Part shown: in pieces, positions 1 to 8,784 of the stretch
How the letters are laid out: each line of letters starts with the position of its first letter
Position numbering within the stretch: position 1 is the stretch's first letter
Source: Verticillium longisporum
Taxonomy: Eukaryota; Ascomycota; Sordariomycetes; Glomerellales; Plectosphaerellaceae
Reading direction: 5' to 3'
NCBI GenBank assembly: GCA_019188255.1
Contig: JAETXT010000001.1
Location: 6,324,001-6,388,000, forward strand
DNA length: 64,000 nt
Made by a program: the position numbers and the translations under genes
Notes under the pieces: generated by a model
The model's input: only the letters and a program-made list of their open reading frames with translations
Databases searched by the model: none
Told to the model about the DNA's origin: nothing

Positions 1-540
1 AAACAACGAGCCGGCGGGGGGGGATCAAGGCGTCACATGCTCTCACCGGGTCTATAGATTGAAGGGCCGCGTGGAAGTCTGCGCCCCTGCGTTGGATGAC
101 AGCAGCACGGAATGGGGAGCATCCGATGTGCTGCCGCTACGAAGGGCCGCCATCAGTTGGGACAGGCAAGGGTTGGCATCATCATGGCAGACGTGGTCGA
201 AAGCTTGAGACGCTGTGGTACCTTTTCTCCCCCCCCCGGTCTCGTCAGAGCTGAGACGAACAAGGCCTGCGCCGTTTCGAATCGCTCCAGTGTGGGACAG
301 GCATGGGGATGGGGGCTGTTGGCTGTGGGCTGGGACAGGCGCTGGGGTTCTGCTGAAACGGGTACAAAGGGTCGGGGGTCTGCTCGTTGCTGTTTCGTTG
401 CACGATTGATTGTTCTTTTCCTCTCTTGTCCTGCGAAATATTGGCAAAGTCGTCTTGGCATCTCGTCGCTTTCGTCTGGTGTCGATTTTTCTGCTCAATA
501 TTGTTTTTTCTGCCCGTGGCATACGGTCATCGTCGACGTC
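1..540. other. 5' flank of KES1, no gene seen
   Basis: This stretch holds no reading frame that I recognise. It contains homopolymer runs (G7 near 15-22, C9 near 230) and a T-rich tract at about 410-520 that would suit the promoter and leader of the gene starting at 541. Confidence 0.4.
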
Positions 541-1946
541 ATGGATTCCAAGCACAAGTCGTCGCGCATCAAGGATCTGGTCCAGGTGAGTCTGGCGCTC
601 CCCACAGCAGTCTCAGTGGGGTCTCTCCCTGTCTCTCTCTCTTGCATGGGAAAGAATTTCGTCCGACTCAACCCTAACCCGATCAACCCTAACCTTCCGA
701 CCCTAACCCAGGCCGGACACTTCACCCGGAGACGGCCCCACTCATGCCGGCCCCCATTCGGGTTTCCTCCGCCCACAGGCTGCACATGCTGACCGTGTCT
801 CCTCAGTTCCTCGCTTCGACGCAGGGTGACCTCTCCAACATTACAGCGCCTCCCATGTTCCTCGCACCGACGTCTGTCGTTGAAGTCGGTCGCTGCTGGG
901 CCGAGCATCCAGCCATCTTTGCAGCGCCGGCGCTGGAGCCCGACCCAGCGCGGCGCGCCCTTCTCGTGCTGACGCACATGCTGTCATCGCTGCGCTCGCA
1001 GCTCTACATTGACGGATCGCCGACCGTGTCGATCAAGAAGCCCCTCAACGCCTTTCTCGGCGAGCTCTTCCTCGCGTCCTTTGTCGACGCGCCGGCCAAG
1101 GCGACGACGACGCTCGTCGCGGAGCAGGTCTCGCACCACCCGCCCATCACAGCCATGCACGTGTCGGACACGGCCAACGGCATCCGCGCCGACGGCTACG
1201 CGCGCGTCGAAATGTCCTTCTCCGGCACCGTCGACATCCGCCAGGTCGGCCACGCCGTGCTGCACATTGACCGCTACGCCGAGGACTACCTCATCCCGCT
1301 GCCGGCCGTCCAGGTGCGCGGCTTCCTCGGCGGCCGCCTCTACCCGGAGATGACGGGCGTCTACACCATCCCGTCGTCGGGCGCCTACGTGTCGCAGATG
1401 CGCTTCTCGGGCGCCGGCCTCTGCTGGGGCGGGCGCAAAAACGGCTTCACGGCCGTCGTCTTCCGCCGCGACGATCCGCGCCGCGCACCCGTCTACAGCC
1501 TCGAGGGCGTGTGGTCCGACGCGTGGACGGTGCGCGACGCCCGCGGCGACGTCGTCGACACGTTCCGCCTCGACGAGGCGACCGTCGCGCCGCTCGACAT
1601 GGCGCCGCTCGACGCGCAGGATCCGTGGGAGTCGAAGCGCGCGTGGCGGGACGTGGCGGCGGGGCTGCGCGCGGGCGACGTGCGCGCGGCCGTCGCCGCC
1701 AAGACGGAGCTCGAGAGGGCGCAGCGCGAGATGCGGGCTGCCGAGGCCGACGAGGGCCGCACGTGGACGCCGCTGCTGTTCCGGAGCGCGCCCGGCGCCA
1801 AGCACGACGTCTTCCACCGGCTTGCGGAGGGCATGGAGGGGTGGGAGCACCTGTATGACGACAGGACCAAGGGCGTCTGGAGGGTGGACGAGGCTGCGCT
1901 CGCGACGCAGAGGCCGTTCAGGGGCGAGCTGACGCCGCTGGGGTAG
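541..1946 (+). CDS. KES1: Oxysterol-binding protein homologue, Kes1/Osh4 type
   Basis: Two exons are proposed, 541-585 and 807-1946, giving 394 residues. The 221-nt intron opens with GTGAGT and ends CCTCAG; the exon 1 ATG supplies the short N-terminus expected of the family, and the frame is kept exactly. The protein is a lipid-binding ORD with no PH or ankyrin domain, the short Kes1/Osh4 architecture (yeast Kes1 is somewhat longer, 434 residues). Visible landmarks are GDLSNITAPP near 22, KPLNAFLGE at about 93-101, the family signature EQVSHHPP at about 121-128, and WESKRAW near 289, followed by a charged helix rich in E, R and K. Kes1-type proteins exchange sterol and PI4P between membranes and act at Golgi and ER contacts; this role is known for the family and inferred here. 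The intron carries telomere-like CCCTAACC motifs. Codon third positions are strongly G/C, so long antisense frames over this gene are shadows. Confidence 0.93.
669..709. repeat. Interstitial telomere-like motifs in the KES1 intron
   Basis: Three copies of CCCTAACC(C) are spaced 14-15 nt apart (about 672-680, 687-694 and 701-709), the last one about 97 nt before the acceptor. The complement is TTAGGG, the usual filamentous-fungal telomere unit. They may be a relic of telomere repair or binding sites for a Tbf1/Taz1-like protein; the sequence alone does not decide. Confidence 0.75.
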
Positions 1947-2019
1947 GGGTCTGTGGGCGTGCTGTAACGAGACGGGACGATGGCGGACGAGCATTTTTGG
2001 GTGTGCATTTGGTGTGTAG

Positions 2020-2600
2020 GCATGGCGAGGCATTGCGAGGCATGGCGAGGCATTGAGCGGGCGTCATCGATTGGCATTCTCTTTTCTCTTTAGACTTGCT
2101 TCAAGCATCATGATGAATGAGTACATTGTTCTGCGATCGAGGTGCACATAGTCCTTCACACGGCGATCATGTAGACAGTCGCTCACACTGCAATCATGCA
2201 GATTGGCTCTCACACTGCAAGCATGTAAACACTGTTGCCAGCATGGAGCTGAAGCGGGCCCTACAAAGCTCAGGGGGGACAGAACTTGGGGGCACATGTT
2301 CCAGGATTTCAGGGCCAATTCGTCAAATTCAACTAGTACGACTCAGGGGCCCTCAGTCAAGTTCCTTGGGCCTTCAGGGCATCGGCCCCTGTGAGAATCA
2401 CGAGGAGATGCCACGAGGAGATGCCACGAGGAGATGCCACCACTTGGGCTCGGGTCAGCACAAGCTGCGAAGAAGCTCATCATGTTACAGGCTTGGTTGA
2501 AATAGTAACAAGAAGGAAAAAAAAAATACCCAGATTGCCTGAGACATGAGCGACGTTGGAAAGCTAGGCGTGCCGAGCATAGGCGTGCCGAGCATCAGGT
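2020..2600. repeat. Cluster of four short tandem repeats between KES1 and the next gene
   Basis: Four unrelated tandem repeats lie in the 810-nt gap. They are about two copies of a 20-bp unit GGCATGGCGAGGCATTGCGA at about 2020-2056; three diverged copies of a 27-bp unit at 2155-2234; three perfect copies of GAGGAGATGCCAC at 2402-2440; and two copies of AGGCGTGCCGAGCAT at 2566-2595. I see no protein-coding signal in the gap. Confidence 0.8.
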
Positions 2601-2621
2601 GTCTTGACCCAATCATCCTAG

Positions 2622-2629
2622 TGACGTCA
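2622..2629 (+). promoter_or_regulatory. CRE-like palindrome TGACGTCA
   Basis: A perfect 8-bp CRE (Atf1/Sko1/bZIP site) lies 128 nt upstream of the ATG at 2757. About one such site is expected by chance in 64 kb, and a second lies at 42836, so this is only suggestive. Confidence 0.35.
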
Positions 2630-2756
2630 ACCATCATCACCATCGTAGGAAAGGCGCCGTCACCATTTACAGTTGTGACGCGACAGTTTCATGTCTGACA
2701 AAGATATATGCCAGTCTCACTGTTCTGTCCTCTTCATTCTGCTTCAACTCATCAAC

Positions 2757-3621
2757 ATGAAAGTCCCTCTGCCCAGCAACCTCAAAATCGCAAAGCAAGT
2801 TGCGTCCCACCCTGCCGCCAAGTCATTCGCGACCAAAGTCCACAAGAAGATGCCCGCAGGAACCCCATCAGAGAGCGCAAAGGCGCAAGCCGATGCGTCG
2901 GCGGGTGGCCCCTCATTCGAGTCCATCGGCATCAAGAACACGGACATTGTCCAAAAGTCGGGCGTCTCGCTCGACTCCCACCAAAAGGTCCTCGTCGGCA
3001 GCGTTCTCGATGTACGTCACTCCAGCTTGCGAAATGCGGCACCAGTCCATCCCGGCCACGGGTGCGCGATGAAGAAGCAGAAAGAATTGACCAGTGTGCC
3101 CCAGCTCTTCACCGGAAACCCAACGCTGAAGCATCTGTCCCTGTGGTCGAGAGAGGCCACGTTCCAGGACCCCATCACGAAGGCCGAGGGGTATGACCAG
3201 TTTGCCCCCCAGTGGTATGGCCTGCCCGCCCTCTTCCACCCCATTGTCCTCAAGTCGCACACGGTCGTGTCCGCTGGCAACCCGATCGAGATCAAGCTGT
3301 CCAACAGCTACACCGTCAAGGGCATCAAGAGCGAGCAGACCATGGACAGTGTTGTGCGCATTGACGTCGGGCCCGACGGCAAAATCGCCCGCGTCGACGA
3401 CAGGTGGAACGATAATATGCCCGAGGGTGCTGTCGCCCAGGTATGTCTTTTGTCATTCGTCGATGCATGCGCTCGTCCGTTCAAGAATATACACTGACCA
3501 TCTCGTCCAGACATTGAGAAAGCTCAATGCCGTGTCGGTGCCCAGGTTTGTCACTGTGCCCAAGACGGAGGAGGAGGACGCCAAGTTGAAGTCGGAGCGC
3601 GAGAGCCAGCAATCGGTCTGA
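2757..3621 (+). CDS. SnoaL/NTF2-like fold fungal protein
   Basis: Three exons, 2757-3011, 3105-3440 and 3511-3621, give 233 residues. The introns open GTACGT and GTATGT and end CCCCAG and GTCCAG. The first intron is 93 nt with no stop, so an unspliced reading stays open but would insert 31 residues between GSVLD and LFTGNP, interrupting the conserved core. From about residue 86 the pattern LFTGNPTLKHLSLWSREATF followed by DPITKAEGYDQFAPQWYGLP is typical of SnoaL-like polyketide-cyclase/NTF2-fold proteins widespread in ascomycetes, with WNDNMPEG near the end of the barrel and a charged tail. The N-terminal 60 residues are basic and alanine-rich. Such proteins usually have no known substrate, and none is assigned here. 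The ATG at 2757 starts MKVPLPSNLKIAKQV, the first sensible start after the leader. Confidence 0.85.
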
Positions 3622-4005
3622 GGTGGCCAGGCCAGTCTCAGGCACAGTATGCGAATATAGCCACTTTTCTGCAGCCATCGCCCTCAGCGGCGCCGTTCAA
3701 GACTGTGCGACGCGGGCTCGGTGAGCTCATTGGGCATCTCGATCGTCCATGACGAACGTTATTCCTCGCCTGCGTCATGTGATGATGTCTGCGCGCGCAT
3801 CCCACCCGCCACCCCCCGGAGACGACTGATAGCCATGGCGGGCGGAGTCGCCTCCTTTACCCCCAATCCATCGTTGACGCCATTCTCGAATGGTTTAGTA
3901 GAAATGAACCCCCCCCCTTTTGAAATCCATTCTGAACCAAGAGAAATGACATCCTCCGTGCGCGACTTGCACATTAGTCCGCGCCTCGTCGACACAGAGG
4001 AGGGG
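3622..4005. other. Intergenic, no gene seen
   Basis: Downstream of the SnoaL-like gene and upstream of the exonuclease-like frame. An open frame continues upstream of 4006 with several ATGs (for example 3903 and 3946), so the true start of the next gene is uncertain. Confidence 0.4.
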
Positions 4006-4820
4006 ATGGGCTCGTTCATGACGTCCATCCCCTCCACCAGCACCTTATACCTCAGCCTCGCAGGCCACGACCTCGGCCAGCACGGCGAGCTCGCCCTCGT
4101 CATCGTCCTCGTCTACCCGCAGATGCACATTGCGCTCCTCGACGTCCCGGAGCTCGACGGCGCCGTCTTCACGACCCCGGCCGCGACGGCCGCACCCTCC
4201 GGTCCGTCCTGGAGGGCGGCCGGAACACAAAGTGCTTCTGGGACATCCGGCTCAACGCCGAGGCCCTGTGGACCCTCTGCGGCGTGGGCCTCGACAACGT
4301 CATGGACATCCAGCTGCTCGAGAACGTGACGCGCTCCGGCGACCGCAACTACGTGCAGGACCTCGACTGGTGCGTCCAGCGCGACCTCGACGTCGAGCCC
4401 GACGAGCTGCGTCTCGGGCTCCGTGCCCGGCGTGTCGTCGCCCGCGCCGCCGGCTCCGCGGCCCCCTTCACCGAGCGGCCCATGAGCCCCGAGACGGTCC
4501 TCGACTGCGTCAACAGGGTCTTTCACCTGCCGGCCCTGCACGCGCTGTACGACCATCACGCCGAGCCCGACTGGCCTGCCTGGGTGCGCTGGGAGAGCCT
4601 GCGCCGCGCGCTCCGGGTCCGCAGCGCCGGCTACGACCCCCGCTCGTCCGACACCATGGTCTCGCCGTGGTCTGACATTGGCGACGGGGGTTCCTGGACC
4701 TTTGGCGACCACGCCGACGCCACGCAGTATCACTGGAAGACGGAGGCCCAAGAGGACACGGCCGCTTCGCTGGCGGCTGCGGGAGACAAATCGTTCGAGG
4801 GCGAAGAGTGCCGCCAGTAG
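4006..4820 (+). pseudogene. 3'-5' exonuclease-like (DEDD family) gene with a frameshift
   Basis: Two frames together resemble a fungal family of small 3'-5' exonuclease-domain proteins. The first frame runs through TLYLSLAGHDLGQHGELALV and LLDVPELDGAVFTTP; the family pattern then continues in a different frame with GRDGRTLRSVLEGG, CFWDIRLNAEALW and MDIQLLENVTR, ending at the stop at 4818-4820. The switch falls at about 4171-4180, in a run of four C, and corresponds to one missing base. No GT-AG pair can remove the discrepancy at that place. The first acidic motif of the nuclease (D-x-E, normally in the DLEG position) reads SLAG here, so even the first frame lacks a catalytic pair. It may be a true pseudogene, a non-catalytic divergent paralogue with an assembly error, or both. 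Upstream in-frame ATGs exist, so the start is uncertain. Confidence 0.65.
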
Positions 4821-5067
4821 GGATGCCGGAAGATTGAAGCTGGTAGTGGCCAGCAGTGTTGTTGAAAGCTGTGTGAAGTATCGGAGTTTGTACCAGTACG
4901 ACTGTCGCAACATTGTATGACCTCTTTTCAGTCGAAGAATCAAAAGGACCACGAGCAATAGCGAGCTCGATTCAATAATATTGTCTCCAATTCGAGCCAC
5001 CAGTTCTTTTCCAGTGCTGGATGCATGACCACTCTTGCCTGTGGGCAAAAGGGCAAAAGTTAATCGC

Positions 5068-5141
5068 TGGTCAGTATGAGGGTCGAACTCATGACCTTGG
5101 CATTATTAGTACCACGCTCTAACCAACTGAGCTAACCGACC
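5068..5141 (-). tRNA. tRNA-Ile (anticodon AAU)
   Basis: On the minus strand the 74-nt sequence folds as a canonical cloverleaf: acceptor GGTCGGT paired with ACTGACC, D arm GCTC...GAGC, anticodon stem TGGTA/TGCCA with loop CTAATAA (anticodon AAT), variable loop AGGTC, T arm ATGAG-TTCGACC-CTCAT and discriminator A. There is no intron. It is identical in all 74 nt to the gene at 12917-12990, which lies in the opposite orientation. Confidence 0.97.
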
Positions 5142-5624
5142 AGTTGATGAAATTGGCCACCCTGAAGTAAAAACATATACCCAGAGTGACTATACCAACT
5201 CGATAATTATTCCTCTTAACCTGCAAAGCACATCATTTGCGGATGTCCTCGTTTTTGGGCATTCGCCGTGTGTTAATGCGACTCCTGACCCCTGTCTGGT
5301 GTGTCACTTGTGCCACCGAAAAGTGAAGGTACAGGGCGTTTCCCTACCAGATGGCCGCCTGCACTGAGATCAAGCAGTGAGAAGCTGTCCAAAAATCTCA
5401 ACGCACTTCGGAAACGAAATTATCTCAGACAGCGAAAAAGGATGATCAACAACGGTTCTTTTTTACTGCGAGGAGTCTGATCCCTTGGGTAATAGATTAT
5501 AGCCCTCAGGGCAAATCGCGGCATCCACACGCTGCAAGCGCTTTCGCCGAACCAAACGCTGCCTTGAACCACACCGTAAACATCAAGGTAACAATGTGGC
5601 CATCCTTCCCGGCCCTTGAGGCTC
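5142..5624. other. Intergenic, no gene seen
   Basis: Between the tRNA and the 3' end of the SWIM/RING gene. I see no conserved element; it would hold the 3' UTR of the minus-strand gene and the tRNA's upstream flank. Confidence 0.4.
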
Positions 5625-6872
5625 CTAAACGTCTTTCTCGCCCTCGCCCTCCTCGTCTGCTTCGTCCTCTTCGTCATCGAATGCATCATATATCTCGTCG
5701 TCATCGTATGCATCACATATCTCGTCTTCATCGTCATCATAGCCATCTTGTCCGCCATCATACTGCCCGTACCACGGTCGTCTCCATGACGAGTAGCTCG
5801 AGTAGTAACTGCTTGTGTCTAGCACGCGTTAGCCGAGCAAACAGCGTCGCGCGCGCGAGCGAGCAGGGTCTCACCTCGGACGCCGCTGATTCCAAGGTGA
5901 TCAGCAACATTCACGTAGCCCTCATTGTTAACGTGGCTTCCACCCCTCATCGTCTTGACCATCTCTTCGTCCCCTTCCCACACGCTGCGACAAAGGGGGC
6001 AAGTCACCTCCAACTGACGCTTCGTCTTGGCCCAGGTCTGGAAGCAGTCGCGGTGAATGTTCTGTCCACAGGCGGCCCGGCACCAGACGACCTGCTCGTT
6101 CCTCGAGGCGTCCAGTCCGTCAAAGCAGATGGGACAGTCGCCCTCGACCGGCTTCCGTCGGTCATCGGCCGAAGCACTTGGGTCCTTGGCGGCATCGAGT
6201 GCGTCTTTGCTGTCGATGGGAGGCGCGGCGGCGAAGATCTCGCGGAGCTCGCTGCTCAGGAGGGCAAGCTGGTACACGTGCTGGAACCTGGCACGCAGCA
6301 CGCGGGCCATGACCTGCAAATGTCAGCGCGCGACGGAGAGCCGCAAGGAGTAGAAGTCCTGACGTAAAGAATGTGCTTGCACTGGTTGCCCTTCCGTGCA
6401 TGGGGGCAGTTGCATGACGGATTCTGGCCAATGTGAATGCTATAGACATTGCCCGTCGACCCAGCCAGCTCGATTGTCTCTTCGGGGCATTCTGCGGTCC
6501 CCCCGCGTTCACGCTTGATCACATAGAATCTTGGGAATTGGATCAGCTAACCCATGAAATGGGCAATGTGCTGCTCTGGGTGACGGACCGTTGGGAGAGC
6601 GCGCGCTCATAGACGGTGTAGAAACTCTTGGGTGGCTCAGGTCGAAACCTTCTTTGACGCTTCTCCGACTTTGGGGATTCTGGCTGTGCTTTCCTCTTCT
6701 TGCTGCTAGAGGGAGTTGATGGAGCAGCGGCTGATGGATTATTCTGAGATGGACCGCTCTTCGCTGGCGATGACGTCTCGTGCGTTGTTGGCTGACGAAC
6801 AGAAGCAGCATGCGCCCTGGGGCAAGCATCAAGATAGGTGGCAGCCGAGCTGTCTGCGCGTGTATTTTCCAT
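5625..6872 (-). CDS. SWIM plus RING-type zinc-finger protein, probable E3 ubiquitin ligase
   Basis: Four exons on the minus strand, 6872-6589, 6529-6364, 6313-5875 and 5818-5625, give 360 residues with all phases consistent. Residues 1-90 are a disordered Ser/Pro/Lys-rich stretch. A SWIM finger follows with C134-x-C136-x8-C145-x-H147 (CNCPHARKGNQCKH), then a RING-type finger from C210 (CPICFDG...) through WCRAACGQNIHRDC to CPLCRS. The tail (about 298-360) is Tyr-rich and then strongly acidic (Asp/Glu). SWIM+RING proteins of this kind are related to ZSWIM2/MEX-type ubiquitin ligases; an E3 role is inferred from the RING. Donors are GTCCGT, GTCAGG and GTGAGA; the first two are weak, but the family pattern YERALSQR-FYVIKRERGG and CKHILY-VMARVLRARF across the joins supports them. 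The start is the first ATG of the frame (MENTRADSS). Confidence 0.88.
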
Positions 6873-7040
6873 GTCTGTAGTATAATGACTGCTTCAATGC
6901 TGTGCTACACAGCACACGGCCTAGAGGAGCAGGTACTGACAGATCTTGAGGAGGACGCGTCGACCTCAAGCACTGGCCTCGGTGGCAACTGACCCCGTGG
7001 TGTGTTCACCGAGGTGAGAGCGGTGAGGGTGGACGGGCCC

Positions 7041-7519
7041 ATCCCTTTGACGCCGAAACTTGGCCTCAGTACCTCGGAATGCCACCGCCTTCCTAATTGG
7101 GACTAGCGCAGAAATCCACAGCTACCTGCCTATGGCCCTAGATACCTGCCTGCCTCGCAACCCTCCACAACCACTACTACGTTAGCAATATCTAGACCCC
7201 TAAACCACTAAAAAACCATTAAAAAGCACTATTTTCATTCATTTTCAAGCCTCATAATAGAGCTAAGTACTGCAGAGCTCAGAGATATAGGTATAAGGCG
7301 TCCTAATGCCTTACTGATACCTCCTGTAGTTGCTGAGTTCGAGCCGATACGAATACTGCGTTTTTAACGTTATTTCTCTAAGCACTTGCCCTAGACCCCT
7401 CTAGAGCTATTCGAGCTATTTGTGCTACCTTACCTAGTATCCCTCTAGGTGGAATTCGTGAATATCTCCCCTATAGGCGACTCTGATGTACTGAGGCCAA
7501 ATTTCGGCGTCAAAGGGAT
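7041..7519. mobile_element. Degenerate MITE-like element with about 38-bp terminal inverted repeats
   Basis: The left end (7041-7078, beginning ATCCCTTTGACGCCGAAA) recurs inverted at the right end (7482-7519), with about four mismatches over 38 nt, several of them C-to-T or G-to-A. The 400-nt interior is markedly AT-richer than its flanks and holds no coding frame. I see no convincing target-site duplication, so the exact ends are uncertain. Size and structure fit a non-autonomous DNA transposon, possibly weathered by RIP-like transitions. Confidence 0.7.
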
Positions 7520-8690
7520 AAATTTACGTAGCCCGTGTCGCGAGGTCACGTGCACTCTTGCCGACAAGGCAACAAAGTTACAGCGTTACTTCTTCAGGGA
7601 TACTTTTGGCCGTCGCGTTCAAGAGCACTTTGTGTTTGGTTTCGCGCTTCCGAATGTTCTGTCTATCATCACCTTGGGCTTGCGGCGGCCGCTGTTCGCG
7701 GGCCCTTCAGTACCAACTAACCAGGTGCTAGGCGTTAGTGGCGCTTCCGACTTGGTCAATCTCAAGGACAACCTCGCCCACGATTTGAAATCCTTGGTAA
7801 AGAGCAAGCGCGAAGGCATGTAAGCTCGTACTCGGTTCCCATGCCGCTGGTACCATGTCCTGCGGTATTTACCTTAGCTTTCGACCCCCCCCCAGCGACT
7901 TGAACTCAAGGATCATCAGGGACCGCATACATGTACAGGTCGAACTAACGCACTCGTTTGTATCATCCCTTTGCACGGCACAAAGATGAGCCGATAACAG
8001 GGGTCGGAATTATTCTAGTGATGTCGGCGTGACCAACCCTTGGGTCTGTCGTGGAAGTGGGCTGCATACATCCTTCGAAGGCCGTCTCAGGCGGTAAGTC
8101 GACCAAGGCGCCATAAGGAGCACCACAGGCCCGGAATCAAAACATTGTGTGTCAAGCCCAAATCCGAATTCCTCTTTACCGGGGAGCCGCTGGTCTCGAC
8201 ACCTGGGGAAGTGCCCGCATCCAAGGGGTTGGTTCACGCCACATCTTGCGGCCATCCCACGCAGTAAGCATACACGTGGGGTTCAACCGCCGCCGCGTCA
8301 CTGATCAATCTCATTCAAGCCATTTCCGAGGACTAAGGGTACCGGGGAGAGGTTGGTTGGGTGAATCGAAGGCCCCAATGCTTGGCGTGGCTGCCAACTA
8401 CCGGACCATGTCGCCATCGGTTCCTGTCGATGTCGTGATCCGCAGGAGCCAATCGAATCTCGCGTTCCCCACGCAAACCCATGGCTTTTGAGATCGCGCA
8501 ACGACAGCTAGCTACAGATTGGCAGCTCAAGTGTGCATCGTCTGCGCCGTCATGTATCATGATGTAGTTGACTTGGAGGATTTTCCCACCCTCCATCAGC
8601 AAAGCAATGGACGCAGAGGTCCGGCACCCCGGCTGTCCCCGTGTGGTAAACGACGATCGCCATGACACATGGCCATGGGGTTACACTTTC
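7520..8690. other. Intergenic, nothing assignable
   Basis: A 125-codon frame at 7449-7823 crosses the right end of the MITE-like element and resembles nothing I know. The rest holds short frames on both strands without family patterns. It serves as the upstream region of the MFS permease. Confidence 0.4.
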
Positions 8691-8697
8691 TATAAAT
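8691..8697 (+). promoter_or_regulatory. Possible TATA element of the MFS permease
   Basis: TATAAAT lies 94 nt upstream of the ATG at 8785, within a locally AT-rich stretch. The position suits a TATA box, but no transcription start is known. Confidence 0.35.
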
Positions 8698-8784
8698 TAT
8701 CGGGACGCCCTGGAGCAGCGAGGACAAATGATTTGCCTTGACTCTCTGAACCACGTTGTTTCAATTTTCTGCAGCTGAGACACG

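Noticed and set aside
984..2033. Long antisense frame (349 codons) over KES1
   Set aside because: It is Arg/His/Ala-rich with no family pattern, a shadow of a GC-rich third-position bias in the real gene.
4171..4180. A programmed -1 frameshift or mini-intron in the exonuclease-like gene
   Set aside because: There is no slippery heptamer at the site and no GT-AG pair of workable length; a missing base is simpler.
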